The notes under the pieces were generated by a model. The model did not search any database. It was not told the DNA's origin and saw only the letters and a list, made by a program, of their open reading frames with translations. This document shows, piece by piece, positions 1 through 9,041 of a DNA stretch of 64,000 bases (the first letter of the stretch is position 1; each line of letters begins with the position of its first letter). A program made the translations under genes and the position numbers. Location of the stretch: the NCBI RefSeq assembly GCF_023283985.1, contig NZ_JAKIKU010000007.1:186001-250000 (forward strand), in the 5' to 3' direction. The stretch comes from Shewanella electrodiphila (GTDB lineage Bacteria; Pseudomonadota; Gammaproteobacteria; Enterobacterales; Shewanellaceae).

Positions 1-195
1 GATACTTGAGTCGATAACCTTCGCCATTTCAATCTTACTTAAACCCAATAATCTGTCCATTGTGCTATAAACATGTCTAAATACTTTTGGCGGCAATTTA
101 TGTAATGGCGCTAAGGTCAGCAGTTTGGCTGCCATTCGTTGTTTAGCTTCTAACTTTGGCGCTTGTAATCTTATCGATGTGGCGCTTTGACTCAT
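1..195 (-). CDS. Hypothetical protein, N-terminal part only
   Basis: Read on the minus strand from an ATG at 195, this gives 65 residues beginning MSQSATSIRLQAPKLEAKQR and then runs off the left edge, so only the start of the gene is present. The segment is basic and helical with no signal peptide. A stretch reading DRLLGLSKIEMAKV faintly recalls the leader of GNAT-like or lysophospholipid acyltransferases, but that is too weak to name a function. It starts 5 bp after the stop of the dehydrogenase remnant at 200-660, so the two were probably once one transcript. Confidence 0.45.
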   Translation of the reverse strand, partial: MSQSATSIRLQAPKLEAKQRMAAKLLTLAPLHKLPPKVFRHVYSTMDRLLGLSKIEMAKVIDSSI

Positions 196-199
196 TTAT

Positions 200-660
200 T
201 CATTCCTTTTTATAAATTACAGTTTGGACCAATTGACGACTTAACACCTTCATAAACAAGCGGTTGATAACAGGAGGTGAAACACTACTTAAGCAATGTA
301 ACATACTATAAAGCGACCCGACTGTTCTATGGGTTCTAGGTTGATTAACTTGCTTTTCAATCACAGTAATCACTTCTTCAGCGGTTAAATGCCGACCTAG
401 TTTTGTCATCACTTTAGCGGTTTTTTGTTGTGTATTAAGCATTTTAGTAGCGATAAATGGCGGCAGCACCTCGCATAGCCGAACTCCATATTGAGCAAGT
501 TCTAACTCAAGTGCTTCAGTGAGCCCTTTACTGCAAATTTACTGGCGGAGTAGCTTGCTAACTCAGGCACACCATGATCACTGCTTGCAGATGACATATT
601 GATAATGGTGCTAGTGTGGTTTTGTTTTAAATAAGGCAGCACAGGCAAGTATTGAAATCC
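200..660 (-). pseudogene. Short-chain dehydrogenase/reductase remnant, frameshifted and lacking its N-terminus
   Basis: The minus strand encodes the C-terminal half of a classical SDR in two frames. From 660 downward it reads a beta-strand ending INMSSASSDHGVPELAS followed by YSASKFAVKG, the YxxxK active site. Near 521-527 the frame breaks: the continuation LTEALELELAQYGVRLCEVLPPF lies in another frame and ends at the stop at 200. Restoring one base around 525 would rejoin the two. The Rossmann nucleotide-binding N-terminus is absent; at 660 the sequence switches abruptly to an AraC remnant on the other strand. It is therefore a decayed, non-functional gene. Confidence 0.75.
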
Positions 661-786
661 ATACCGCTTGAAGAGGTAGCCTTGCAGTTAGGCTTTTACG
701 ATGGCGCTAATTTCAGTCATAGCTTTAAACGATGTAAAAATATCACCCCGAGCCAATATCGAAAGCAGGTAAAAAAACAATACTAA
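661..786 (+). pseudogene. AraC-family regulator C-terminal remnant
   Basis: The plus strand reads IPLEEVALQLGFYDGANFSH then SFKRCKNITPSQYRKQVKKQY and TAA at 784-786. This is the second helix-turn-helix of an AraC/XylS DNA-binding domain: the pattern IxxVAxxLGFxxxxxFxxxFK followed by TPSQYR is diagnostic. Nothing recognisable of the N-terminal effector domain or first helix-turn-helix precedes it; upstream is the dehydrogenase remnant on the opposite strand. The gene is truncated at its 5' side and cannot produce a working regulator. AraC and SDR genes are often divergent neighbours, so one deletion could have removed both 5' ends. Confidence 0.75.
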
Positions 787-813
787 AACGGCCAATCATA
801 GATTGGCCGTTTT
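785..813. terminator. Bidirectional rho-independent terminator
   Basis: A perfect 13-bp stem (AAAACGGCCAATC, 785-797; GATTGGCCGTTTT, 801-813) with loop ATA. The A-rich and T-rich arms let it act in both directions: after the AraC remnant and after the DUF2999 gene. Confidence 0.8.
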
Positions 814-855
814 AAAGGTCTTGCACACTACTTACTCAGAAGATCGAGAAGTTTA

Positions 856-1107
856 TTAAGGCTGCATTTGTGCTTTAGCCGCTTCAACTTTTGAAAAATC
901 TAATCCTAACTCAAGTACAGCTTCTTTAATCAACGCTGGGTTTTGCATTACCATCGCCATTAGCTGTTGTAGCTTTTCAGCAGGAATGCCAAGTTGACCG
1001 ATGATATTCATCGCCATCATTGGGTTTTGAGTTAATGCTTGAAACACTTCACTGATTTTTTCATCACTGACACTGTGTTCTTTTAACAGGGCAATAATTG
1101 GATTCAT
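856..1107 (-). CDS. DUF2999 family protein
   Basis: A small soluble 83-residue protein beginning MNPIIALLKEHSVSDEKISE, predicted all-helical, with methionine-rich helices around residues 28-55. Composition, length and the opening motif match the DUF2999 family of Shewanella and Vibrio, whose function is unknown. There is no signal peptide or membrane segment. It is a single gene read toward the terminator at 785-813. The family call is from memory of the pattern; the reading frame itself is solid. Confidence 0.75.
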   Translation of the reverse strand: MNPIIALLKEHSVSDEKISEVFQALTQNPMMAMNIIGQLGIPAEKLQQLMAMVMQNPALIKEAVLELGLDFSKVEAAKAQMQP

Positions 1108-1714
1108 TGCTAGACCTTGTGGTTAATTGAAGAGCTGAAGATTTTAGCATAAAACAGCCAAGATTCACTTGCCTTGTTAGCTGAAGGTATAATTTTAATC
1201 TGAAGAGTTGGAGGTTTATTCATAAACTCACACAAGCCTCATTTTTCTCTTCTAACCATAAGTTGTATTCGTAATTTCTAGGGCCTGTCGATCTTTCAAG
1301 GTTGTTTTTGCAGCGAATTGTTGGCCATTTATAAAAGGCAGAGACTTTGTGGTGTAGTTATTCTACATAAAAAGTCGATAACGCAGTAAAAATGGCCAAC
1401 AAACGCTGCCCAAGGGATTCGATTAAAACGCTTTTATTTCGAACAAAACTTAACCAGCAAAGATCAACATGCCCTAGCAGTAAGTCAAAAAGTATAAGCT
1501 GATTTCCTCGAGAAATATGCAGAGATAGTTTCAGGCTGATGATATTCAAAAATGAACAAAACATAACTTGTTAATAAGGTACTGCAATCAATGAAAATAT
1601 CTGTTTTTAGAGCATGAAATACAGTTCCGTATCAGCGATTAATTTGTTACTCTGTTTTGGCATAAAATAACAATTTTATATGTAATGGATCATCTATCGC
1701 TAATGGAGTTAGCA
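1108..1714. other. Intergenic region between DUF2999 and yqiJ
   Basis: It holds the leftward promoter region of the DUF2999 gene, the MITE-like element at 1278-1477, and an AT-rich stretch (about 1560-1680) that should carry the yqiJ promoter. No convincing gene: the minus-strand reading frame at 1358-1564 lies largely inside the repeat element. Confidence 0.6.
1278..1477. repeat. MITE-like inverted-repeat element
   Basis: The 19-bp ends CTAGGGCCTGTCGATCTTT (1278-1296) and AAAGATCAACATGCCCTAG (1459-1477) are inverted repeats differing at two positions. Inside, GCAGCGAATTGTTGGCCATT (from 1310) is mirrored by AATGGCCAACAAACGCTGC (ending 1409), and a central GACTTTGTGGTGTAG is mirrored by CTACATAAAAAGTC, so most of the element folds into one long hairpin. 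There is no transposase. The same ends occur at 50365-50433 and singly at 35814-35832 and 40502-40520, which shows a dispersed family. Non-autonomous mobility is inferred from the structure. Confidence 0.7.
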
Positions 1715-2362
1715 ATGTATTCCTTCTTAATTTCACCTGAAAATGTACCGTTCAGCATCGCTTCTTTAATCGTGATATTTCTTGGTATTTTCGAGCTGAT
1801 GTCCCTCATTTTCGGTTTGAGTTTGATGGGCGCCATAGATGACTGGCTAGCTTTAGATACCGATGTATCAGTTGATGGTGATGTCATCCCCAATGGATTT
1901 ACAGGCCTTTTAGGTTGGTTGTGCCTGAATCGTCTGCCGCTGTTAATCTGGCTTGTAATGGCACTATGCAGTTTTTCTATGGCAGGTTATGGCGTTAATT
2001 TCTTTTATCTACAAGCCTCTGGCAGCTTAATATCCTTGTGGGTTTCATTTCCTTTAGCGTTATTTTTCATGTGTTTAACGTGCCGTTACCTAGGGCCAAT
2101 ACTCGCTAATTTGTTACCTAAAGATGAAAGCTCTGCTATCGATATCGATTCACTAAATGGTTGCGTTGCAACAGTGACTGTTGGTGAAGCTAAAGCAGGG
2201 ATGCCAGCAGAGGCTGTCGTCAGAGATATCTATCAACAAAAGCATTACGTATTTGTTGAACCTGATGAGGCAAAGCAAGTATTTCCCCAGGGCTCACAAG
2301 TCGTGCTGTTGTCCCGTCAAGGTAAAGTCTGGTCTGCTGCACGCTTGAACTCCACATTTTAG
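1715..2362 (+). CDS. yqiJ: YqiJ-like inner-membrane OB-fold protein
   Basis: A membrane protein of about 215 residues with three hydrophobic stretches in its first 130 residues and a C-terminal soluble domain starting near DIDSLNGCVATVTVGEAKAG, which resembles the OB-fold of YqiJ/NfeD-type proteins that accompany flotillins. An in-frame ATG exists at 1685, but the ATG at 1715 has GGAG six bases upstream, so I prefer the later start. The flotillin YqiK gene follows 190 bp downstream on the same strand, the arrangement seen for yqiJK in enterobacteria. The pair is thought to act in membrane microdomain organisation. Confidence 0.7.
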   Translation: MYSFLISPENVPFSIASLIVIFLGIFELMSLIFGLSLMGAIDDWLALDTDVSVDGDVIPNGFTGLLGWLCLNRLPLLIWLVMALCSFSMAGYGVNFFYLQASGSLISLWVSFPLALFFMCLTCRYLGPILANLLPKDESSAIDIDSLNGCVATVTVGEAKAGMPAEAVVRDIYQQKHYVFVEPDEAKQVFPQGSQVVLLSRQGKVWSAARLNSTF

Positions 2363-2551
2363 AAAGGACTCTTTATTGCGCTGATATTGCTATTAATGCC
2401 GATCTTTATGCCTAAATATAGTGCTAGAGCGAATGTGAAGTTGCAGATAAAAACAATAATACTTTTAAGGATCTTAACTCATGGTGATTAACCGCTTTTA
2501 GCTTTTATAAATGTTGACCTATTTTACAGTAAAATTTTACAAGGAAAAAAA

Positions 2552-4333
2552 ATGGAAACACTAGCAAGTTTTAATTCTGGTAGCTCATTTACTTTATTGA
2601 TTGCCGGTATCGCGATTATTGGTTTTGTCGTTATTGGGCTCATTTTCGCCAAGCTTTACAAGCGGGCGACGAAAGAAATGGCATTTGTACGTACAGGTTT
2701 TGGTGGTGAGAAAATCATTAAAGATGGTGGTGCTATCGTCTTACCTGTGCTGCATGAAACGATTTCAGTCAATATGAATACCTTAAGAATTGAAGTTGAA
2801 AAAACTCAAAAAGACGCATTAATTACTAAAGATAGAATGCGTGTTGATGTTAAAGCAGACTTTTATTTACGCGTTGCCCCAGATGCAGAAGGCATTTCAA
2901 TGGCAGCGCAAACACTAGGTAGCAGAACCAACCGTGTAGAAGAGCTAAAAAAGTTGATGGAATCTAAATTTGTCGATGTGCTACGGGCTGTAGCAGCTGA
3001 AATGACGATGACGGAAATGCATGAGCAACGAGCTGACTTTGTGCAACGAGTGCAAAATAATGTTGCTAATGATCTAGAGAAAAACGGTTTAGAGTTGGAG
3101 TCGGTATCCTTGACTGGATTTGACCAAACGGATTTACAATTTTTCAATGAAAATAATGCCTTCGATGCCGAAGGTCGAGCGAGATTAGCTAAGATTATTG
3201 AAGAAAAGCGTAAAGAAACCAATGATATCCAACAAGAAAATCGAATTAAAATAGAGCAGCGTAATCTTGAGGCTGAAAAAGAGTCTTTAGAAATTGAAAA
3301 GTCAGAAGAAGAAGCGCGTTTGATCCAACAACAATCCTTAGAATTTAAACGTGCGGATCAAAAAGCAGAAATTATTAAGCAGAAAGAAAGCAAAGCTCGT
3401 GAAGAACGTGAAGCAGAAATTGCTAAAGAGCGAGCTATCGAAACTGCTGAAATTGAAAAGAATAAAGACATTCAAACCCGTGAAATTGATAGACATAAGT
3501 CTATTGAGCAATCTCGAATTCAACAGCAGCGTGATATTGAAGTGTCTGAGCAAGATAAGCGTATTGCAGTCGCAGCAAAATCAGAAGAAGAGTCAGCTGC
3601 TCGCGCCCGCGCAGCTGAAGCAGAAAAAACTAAAGTCGAAAAAGAAGAGGGCGTCATTACAACCCGCCAAGTCGCTGAAGCCAACCGTCGCAAAGAAATT
3701 GAAGTGATCGATGCTCGTAAAGAAGCTGAACGTGATGCCGTAGGTGTGACTGTTCATGCTGAAGCAGAAAAACGCGCTGCTGAAGATAAATCCAGTGCCA
3801 TTTTAATCGAAGCCAAAGCCAGTGCGGATGCGAAAAAACTGAAAGCCGAAGCTGATGAGAAAGTTTACGCTGTTGAGGCAGCTGGTAAACAGGCGCTTTA
3901 TGAAGCTGAAAATGTGTTGCGAGACGAGCAAATAGCATTACAGAAATCATTAGCGACATTAACTGCGCTGCCTGAGATTGTTGCACAAACAGTTAAGCCA
4001 CTAGAAAATATTGAAGGAATTAAAATTCTTCAAGGTTACGGTACTGGTAATCAACATGCGTCGGGTGTGACTGCGCAAACACAAGGTGGTATTGCTGACC
4101 AAGTAACAACAGCTGCATTAAATTATCGTGCCAATGCGCCAGTGGTGGATGCTATGCTGAAAGAATTAGGCCTCGTTAATTCAGAATCTGGCTCACTTAA
4201 TGATTTACTAACAGGTAATAATGACATGATGAACGGTGGGTTGTTCGGCAATGATGAAACAGCCCAGCAGACCGCTGTGGAGGTTAATAATAACTCAACA
4301 AATGAATCTGATACTGATTCAGTTGGACACTAA
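2552..4333 (+). CDS. yqiK: Flotillin family protein YqiK
   Basis: 593 residues. One N-terminal membrane helix (about residues 15-35, LLIAGIAIIGFVVIGLIFA) is followed by an SPFH/Band 7 domain (about 45-200, including AFVRTGFGGEKIIKDGGAIV), then a long charged Glu/Lys/Arg/Ala coiled coil (about 210-450) and a glycine/asparagine-rich tail. This is the flotillin/YqiK architecture and size. Flotillins oligomerise at the inner membrane and scaffold microdomains. AAGGAAAAAAA lies just upstream of the ATG, and a strong terminator follows, so the yqiJ-yqiK transcript probably ends here. Confidence 0.85.
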   Translation: METLASFNSGSSFTLLIAGIAIIGFVVIGLIFAKLYKRATKEMAFVRTGFGGEKIIKDGGAIVLPVLHETISVNMNTLRIEVEKTQKDALITKDRMRVDVKADFYLRVAPDAEGISMAAQTLGSRTNRVEELKKLMESKFVDVLRAVAAEMTMTEMHEQRADFVQRVQNNVANDLEKNGLELESVSLTGFDQTDLQFFNENNAFDAEGRARLAKIIEEKRKETNDIQQENRIKIEQRNLEAEKESLEIEKSEEEARLIQQQSLEFKRADQKAEIIKQKESKAREEREAEIAKERAIETAEIEKNKDIQTREIDRHKSIEQSRIQQQRDIEVSEQDKRIAVAAKSEEESAARARAAEAEKTKVEKEEGVITTRQVAEANRRKEIEVIDARKEAERDAVGVTVHAEAEKRAAEDKSSAILIEAKASADAKKLKAEADEKVYAVEAAGKQALYEAENVLRDEQIALQKSLATLTALPEIVAQTVKPLENIEGIKILQGYGTGNQHASGVTAQTQGGIADQVTTAALNYRANAPVVDAMLKELGLVNSESGSLNDLLTGNNDMMNGGLFGNDETAQQTAVEVNNNSTNESDTDSVGH

Positions 4334-4376
4334 TAAATTAACCCTAATCTTAATAGTAAATAGATAAATAAGTGAT

Positions 4377-4408
4377 AATCCCTGTTAACCAAGTTAACAG
4401 GGATTTTC
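4377..4408 (+). terminator. Rho-independent terminator after yqiK
   Basis: A perfect 13-bp stem AATCCCTGTTAAC (4377-4389) and GTTAACAGGGATT (4393-4405), loop CAA, followed by Ts. Confidence 0.85.
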
Positions 4409-4587
4409 TATGTCCTAGAAAACGATGATAGCAAGCATCCTAATTGCTTCGAAGATATTAACAAGGGTGGGTTAATGGTCAGGTACCCTGCTTAGTATTT
4501 GTTTTTTTTAAAGCTTATCTTTCACTAGCATCTCGAATGAGCTTTGGTATATTACAACGCAGACAGATGTAAGCGAATGGATTCAAC

Positions 4588-5661
4588 ATGACATCAAATA
4601 GACAGCAACTGATTGGGTTGCTTGAACAAAATGCGATTGATGAGAGCAAAATAAACGATGCCCTTATCATCAGTAAGGTGCAACCAAGTAAACACCATTG
4701 GGTTCACTTTTTTAATCAACTATTAGCCTGGCTAGGTGGTCTTGCGATCACTTTTTCTGTGCTGTTTTTTATCGCGTTTAACTGGCATGAGATGGGTAAG
4801 TTTGCCAAGTTTGCGCTAGTGGAAATACTGATTGTATTCGCCATTGTTGCCTATTATCAGTTAAACAAGCTCGCTCAGAAAACATCGAAATCACTAGATG
4901 ACTCAAATCCTCCCCCTCTAAAGTCCATCATTCCAACAGTATCTGAGTCGGTTGTTAAAGTGCCGTTATTTATGGCCGCCGTTTTCTTTGGGGTGTTATT
5001 AGCCTTATTTGGACAAACCTATCAAACAGGCGCCGACCCTTGGCAGCTATTTTTTAACTGGGCTTTATTAATCCTTCCTTGGGTTGTCATTGGCCGCCTT
5101 GGCGCACTTTGGATGTTGTGGGTTGTCTTAATTAATGTCTCTATTTTGCTGTATTACCTAAATTTTGGCGGCAGACTAGGCTGGTTTATTAACCAAGAAC
5201 TGAATGCTTTATGGGTGATATTGTTATTCAATATCGTGGCGTTAGCTTGCTGGGAAGGTTTCAGTCGTCATTACCATTGGCTAAAGGCGCGTTGGGCACC
5301 AAGGCTGCTGGCTGTCGTCAGTGGCGCTTGCATTACATGGCTAATGGTAGGCAGCATTTGGAGCTTTACTCATGATTCATATCTTCATTCTGCTTTTAAA
5401 GAATTAGGTTTTTTACCCATCACCATTTGGCCGCTTTGGTTGCTGGCAATGTATGTTTGTTATCGCCATTATCAAAAAGACTTATTTATGCTGGCTGGAA
5501 CATTATTGTCAGCCAACATTGTCATTATCAATTATGTTTCGGCATATTGGCTTGAAACATTGGAAGAAATTGGCCTGTTATTGATATCAAATATGATGAT
5601 CGCCATGGCAGCAGGTTCGGCTATTGGGCTGCGTAAAATCAATAAGGAGTGGCAGTCATGA
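4588..5661 (+). CDS. DUF2157 domain membrane protein
   Basis: 357 residues. A short soluble N-terminus (QQLIGLLEQNAIDESKINDA) precedes at least eight hydrophobic helices. The opening helical segment followed by a WLGGLAITFSVLFFIAFNWHEM-like first helix is typical of DUF2157, an uncharacterised membrane family. It overlaps the next gene by 4 bp (ATGA), and that gene overlaps the third, so the three are translationally coupled. The same trio (DUF2157, DUF4401, GDYXXLXY) recurs in other gammaproteobacteria, which suggests a membrane complex of unknown role. Confidence 0.75.
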   Translation: MTSNRQQLIGLLEQNAIDESKINDALIISKVQPSKHHWVHFFNQLLAWLGGLAITFSVLFFIAFNWHEMGKFAKFALVEILIVFAIVAYYQLNKLAQKTSKSLDDSNPPPLKSIIPTVSESVVKVPLFMAAVFFGVLLALFGQTYQTGADPWQLFFNWALLILPWVVIGRLGALWMLWVVLINVSILLYYLNFGGRLGWFINQELNALWVILLFNIVALACWEGFSRHYHWLKARWAPRLLAVVSGACITWLMVGSIWSFTHDSYLHSAFKELGFLPITIWPLWLLAMYVCYRHYQKDLFMLAGTLLSANIVIINYVSAYWLETLEEIGLLLISNMMIAMAAGSAIGLRKINKEWQS

Positions 5662-6815
5662 ATGAGTCATTAACCCCAGAGGAATTCGGCTCAGAGTCAC
5701 TGACCCAAGAAAAAGCTCATAACCAAACTTCGTTATGGCAAAGCTTATTGCACCACGGAGTGGTATCAGGTGAGCAACCCGCTAAAGCAGAAATCCAATC
5801 GCCGTGGTTTGTAAAACTATTATTGGCTATTTCTGGTTGGTTTGCCGCGCTGTTCTTTCTTGGTTTTTTAGCTCTAGCGATGGAGTTTATTTTTGACAGT
5901 GATCATGGCGCTTTTATTGTCGGTGCAATTCTGACCCTAGGTGCTTATGCATTATTTACGCTCAATAAAAATGAATTTATCGAACATCTGTCATTAGCGG
6001 TTAGTTTTAGTGGGCAGATATTAATTGTCTATGGCTTTATTCAACATTTTGATGATGACACCTGCTGGTTGTTGGCGACAATATTGCAATTTTGTCTGAT
6101 GGCGATAATGCCCAATGACATTCACCGCTTTTGTTCAGCCTTCTTTGCTGCCTGTTGTTTTATCGTCACCTTAGCCATTTTTCAGCTGCCTTTTATTGCC
6201 ACTAGCATCATATTACTGCTTGCCTGCTGGCTTTTTTTGCATGAGTTTGAGCGTAAAGGACAAACTAACAATCCGCTGTTAAATAGTCTTTTTTCAGTGG
6301 TTTTATTGCATAAGCGGCCAATCGCTTATGGTTTGCTATTAGCGCCTTTAGTGCAAACATGCTTTATGTCATTTCAATATGCTTGGTATGGCTTAATTGA
6401 AAGTGAGTTGTTATCAACGGAGTCACTTACTGCGCCCTGGATGGGTGATGTTTTATTGGCTTTAGTGTCGCTATATGTGGTGTGGCAAATAGTAAATCGA
6501 TACCCAGAATTATCGGTTAAAGTGCGTTATAGCGTACTCGTAATCAGCCTGTTGGTTTCAGCGCTGTCGTTTGAAGCTCATGGAATTAATATTGGCTTTT
6601 TAATTATGGTGTTGGGCTTTTCAGCCAGCAACAGATTACTGTTAGGCTTAGGGGTTATAGCCTTGGTCACCTTCATATCAGCATATTACTATTTCTTAGA
6701 TTTCAGCCTATTAGATAAATCTTACACGCTGATGTTAATAGGTGTTTTTTTACTGGCTGTGCGCTGGGCCATGCTCAAATTTGTGACCAAACAAAGGGAG
6801 CAAGCCGATGCCTAA
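5658..6815 (+). CDS. DUF4401 domain membrane protein
   Basis: About 385 residues with ten or so membrane helices after a 50-residue soluble N-terminus. The start at 5658 is chosen because AAGGAG sits at 5644-5649 and the ATG overlaps the preceding stop as ATGA; an in-frame GTG at 5649 would fall on the ribosome binding site. The membrane pattern and its position between DUF2157 and GDYXXLXY genes fit DUF4401. No catalytic motif is visible. It overlaps the next gene by 8 bp. Confidence 0.75.
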   Translation: MNESLTPEEFGSESLTQEKAHNQTSLWQSLLHHGVVSGEQPAKAEIQSPWFVKLLLAISGWFAALFFLGFLALAMEFIFDSDHGAFIVGAILTLGAYALFTLNKNEFIEHLSLAVSFSGQILIVYGFIQHFDDDTCWLLATILQFCLMAIMPNDIHRFCSAFFAACCFIVTLAIFQLPFIATSIILLLACWLFLHEFERKGQTNNPLLNSLFSVVLLHKRPIAYGLLLAPLVQTCFMSFQYAWYGLIESELLSTESLTAPWMGDVLLALVSLYVVWQIVNRYPELSVKVRYSVLVISLLVSALSFEAHGINIGFLIMVLGFSASNRLLLGLGVIALVTFISAYYYFLDFSLLDKSYTLMLIGVFLLAVRWAMLKFVTKQREQADA

Positions 6816-7533
6816 ATTCTCTAAAACCGCAATCATGACAAACCTCAATACCATTATCTTAGTCGGCACCTTGGTGTTGATATTAGCTTTAGTTAATTGG
6901 CAGATATTTCAAAAAGAGCAGCACATACGCCATGGGGAGTTAATTTATCTTGAACTGGCACCGGTAGATCCTCGCTCGCTAATGCAGGGCGATTATATGG
7001 CGCTACGATTTCAAATGAGTAACGATATTCGCAGTGCGCTCAAGTTGCGTCAAGAAGAGCTGCGTAAAGAGGAGCAGGTTCAAGAAGAGCGGGCTCAAGA
7101 AGAACAGATTCAAATAGAGCAAAATCTTACTGAAGCGGAATCAAGTGCTAATTCAAATGATAATTCAAGTGCTAACCTAAGCACTAGCTCTGCAACCAAT
7201 GAACAAGCTGAAACTGACCGACAATGGCGAAAACTACCTAATCGAGACGGATACGTGGTGGTGAGTGTCGATTCACGCAATATCGCGACTTATCAAGCCT
7301 TATATGATGGGCAGGAGCTAGCAGCAGATGAAATGCGCTTACAGTATCGAGTCAGAGACGGCAGGATCAAATTTGCCACCAATGCATTTTTCTTTCAAGA
7401 AGGTCACGCCAGTGTCTATGAAGCTGCAAAGTACGGTGAGTTCAGAGTCAATCAACAGGGTGAAGTGCTATTAACCAACATGTTTGATGCTGAGCTGAAT
7501 AAGCTTGAACCTCTAATAGCAGCAGAAGAGTAG
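6808..7533 (+). CDS. GDYXXLXY domain protein
   Basis: 241 residues: one N-terminal membrane helix (about 15-31) and a periplasmic domain containing MQGDYMALRF, the signature that names the GDYXXLXY family (the final Tyr position is Phe here). Between about residues 75 and 140 an inserted stretch of Gln/Glu/Arg and then Asn/Ser/Thr-rich sequence splits the domain, making it longer than usual; the core resumes at RQWRKLPNRDGYVVVSVD. GGGAG precedes the ATG. It is the last gene of the three-gene operon. The insertion is probably a flexible loop. Confidence 0.75.
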   Translation: MPKFSKTAIMTNLNTIILVGTLVLILALVNWQIFQKEQHIRHGELIYLELAPVDPRSLMQGDYMALRFQMSNDIRSALKLRQEELRKEEQVQEERAQEEQIQIEQNLTEAESSANSNDNSSANLSTSSATNEQAETDRQWRKLPNRDGYVVVSVDSRNIATYQALYDGQELAADEMRLQYRVRDGRIKFATNAFFFQEGHASVYEAAKYGEFRVNQQGEVLLTNMFDAELNKLEPLIAAEE

Positions 7534-7861
7534 CACTGGTGCTTTAGCCATTTACAACAAGTCTCACTTGATTATGGCCTTAACAGGCTAAAACCTTAAC
7601 CTACATAGGCATGATAAGATTAATGACGGGGCATTATATTGATTATTAATGAGAAACTAACTGGAAAGGAAGAAATCAAGCGTGCATCTGTGTAAATACC
7701 TAAGTAGTATGTCCACGGGTTAGCGCTAATGCTAGCTAAGTTACTGATAAAGCATAGATGAGTTTGTAAGGCTTGGTTAATATAAGCACTTTTGGACTTT
7801 TTGTTTGTAGCTTAACTCACCTATAAAAATAAAACTTAATTCATTAATAAGGGAAATATAA
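7534..7861. other. Intergenic region
   Basis: No gene seen. It should carry the end of the DUF2157 operon transcript and the promoter of the lipoprotein gene at 7862. A small palindrome TTAGCGCTAA lies near 7721. There is no clear terminator with a T-tract. Confidence 0.5.
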
Positions 7862-8950
7862 ATGAATCTTGTTCGTAAAGTGTCGGCTGTTGCCGTTGCT
7901 GCAATACTTTCTGCTTGTTCTTCTACCCCTGTAGATAATTCACCAAAAAATCTTACCACCGTTGTTACTGCCAAAACGACGTTAAATGGATTATATATGC
8001 CTGATAATAAGGGTACACAAACCATTTATACTCGTGAGAACATGCGTGCGATTGATCAAACTGCTGAATTTGATAGCTTTTACATGCGATGGGCAAATTT
8101 CGATTACACCACAGTTTTTAGAATTGAAGACAATTTATTGTGGCAAATCGATAACGATAAAGAAAAATATCGTGAATGTCCGTTAAGCGGATGTACAACC
8201 GGCTTTGATGAGTTTATGGCAAAAGCACAAGAGTCTTCTGATGATGAAGAAGAGTATGAAACTTATGCAGATAAAAGCTGTAATGTCGAATTAGTTAAAA
8301 ATGATTTTACGATTGCTGCTACGAATCAACAGCGTCGTATCAGTGGCTTACTTTCTGAAGAATTTAAAGCAACTTGGACCACTGAGTTCAAAGATGAAAA
8401 TGGTAAAGTGGACCTTAATTTAATTCAATTTGTATTTTGGACTACGACTCCAAATGAAGAAATGACTGCTGCTTGGAAAGTGCATAAGAAATCGACTGAA
8501 AACTATTTAAGTAAGGTCGGTGATAAAAATGCTTTAGTACGCTTGTTAGGTGAAGACGGTTTTAAAGCTATTCAAGGCTTTAGTGGCGATGTTGAGAGCA
8601 GTGATAGTCAGCAGAAAAATATGATTAGCCAAAAGTTATCAGTTATTAAAGGTTATCCATTATCGATAAAAATGGAATGGTTTCAAAAAAATGAAGCTTG
8701 CCCTTCAGCTAAGAAAAAGCGTTCAGATAACAACCTTGATTTCTCTGAAGGGCTAGGTAATGCAGCGACTAGTTTCTTTGGTAATATTATCAAAGATGAA
8801 GCTGATAAGGCCGTTGATAAGGTGGTTGCAGAATGGCAAAAAGATGCCCGAGTTCGTTACTTATATGAAATTACTTCAGTATCTGAAGAATTAGTACATG
8901 ATAGCCAGTTCCAAATACCGAATGGTTTTACAATTGAAGATAGACAGTAA
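7862..8950 (+). CDS. Hypothetical lipoprotein
   Basis: 362 residues with a type II signal peptide: MNLVRKVSAVAVAAILSAC, lipobox LSAC with Cys19. The mature protein is hydrophilic, rich in Lys, Asp and Glu, with an acidic run (SSDDEEEYETYADK) near residue 130 and Cys residues near 104, 109 and 140 (ECPLSGC) that could form a disulfide. I recognise no family. AGGGAAATATAA precedes the ATG. It stands alone between two other exported-protein genes and is followed by a terminator. Function unknown; an outer-membrane or periplasmic anchor is inferred. Confidence 0.75.
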   Translation: MNLVRKVSAVAVAAILSACSSTPVDNSPKNLTTVVTAKTTLNGLYMPDNKGTQTIYTRENMRAIDQTAEFDSFYMRWANFDYTTVFRIEDNLLWQIDNDKEKYRECPLSGCTTGFDEFMAKAQESSDDEEEYETYADKSCNVELVKNDFTIAATNQQRRISGLLSEEFKATWTTEFKDENGKVDLNLIQFVFWTTTPNEEMTAAWKVHKKSTENYLSKVGDKNALVRLLGEDGFKAIQGFSGDVESSDSQQKNMISQKLSVIKGYPLSIKMEWFQKNEACPSAKKKRSDNNLDFSEGLGNAATSFFGNIIKDEADKAVDKVVAEWQKDARVRYLYEITSVSEELVHDSQFQIPNGFTIEDRQ

Positions 8951-9041
8951 ACAGCCATTAGTGAGCCTACAGTCTAAGGCCTGAATTTGGTAAATACAGG
9001 AAATGGATAAATAGGAATAAAGCACTCTTTAGCTGAAAGAT

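Noticed and set aside
1358..1564. Minus-strand frame of 68 residues
   Set aside because: Mostly lies in the MITE-like hairpin element and has no coding character.
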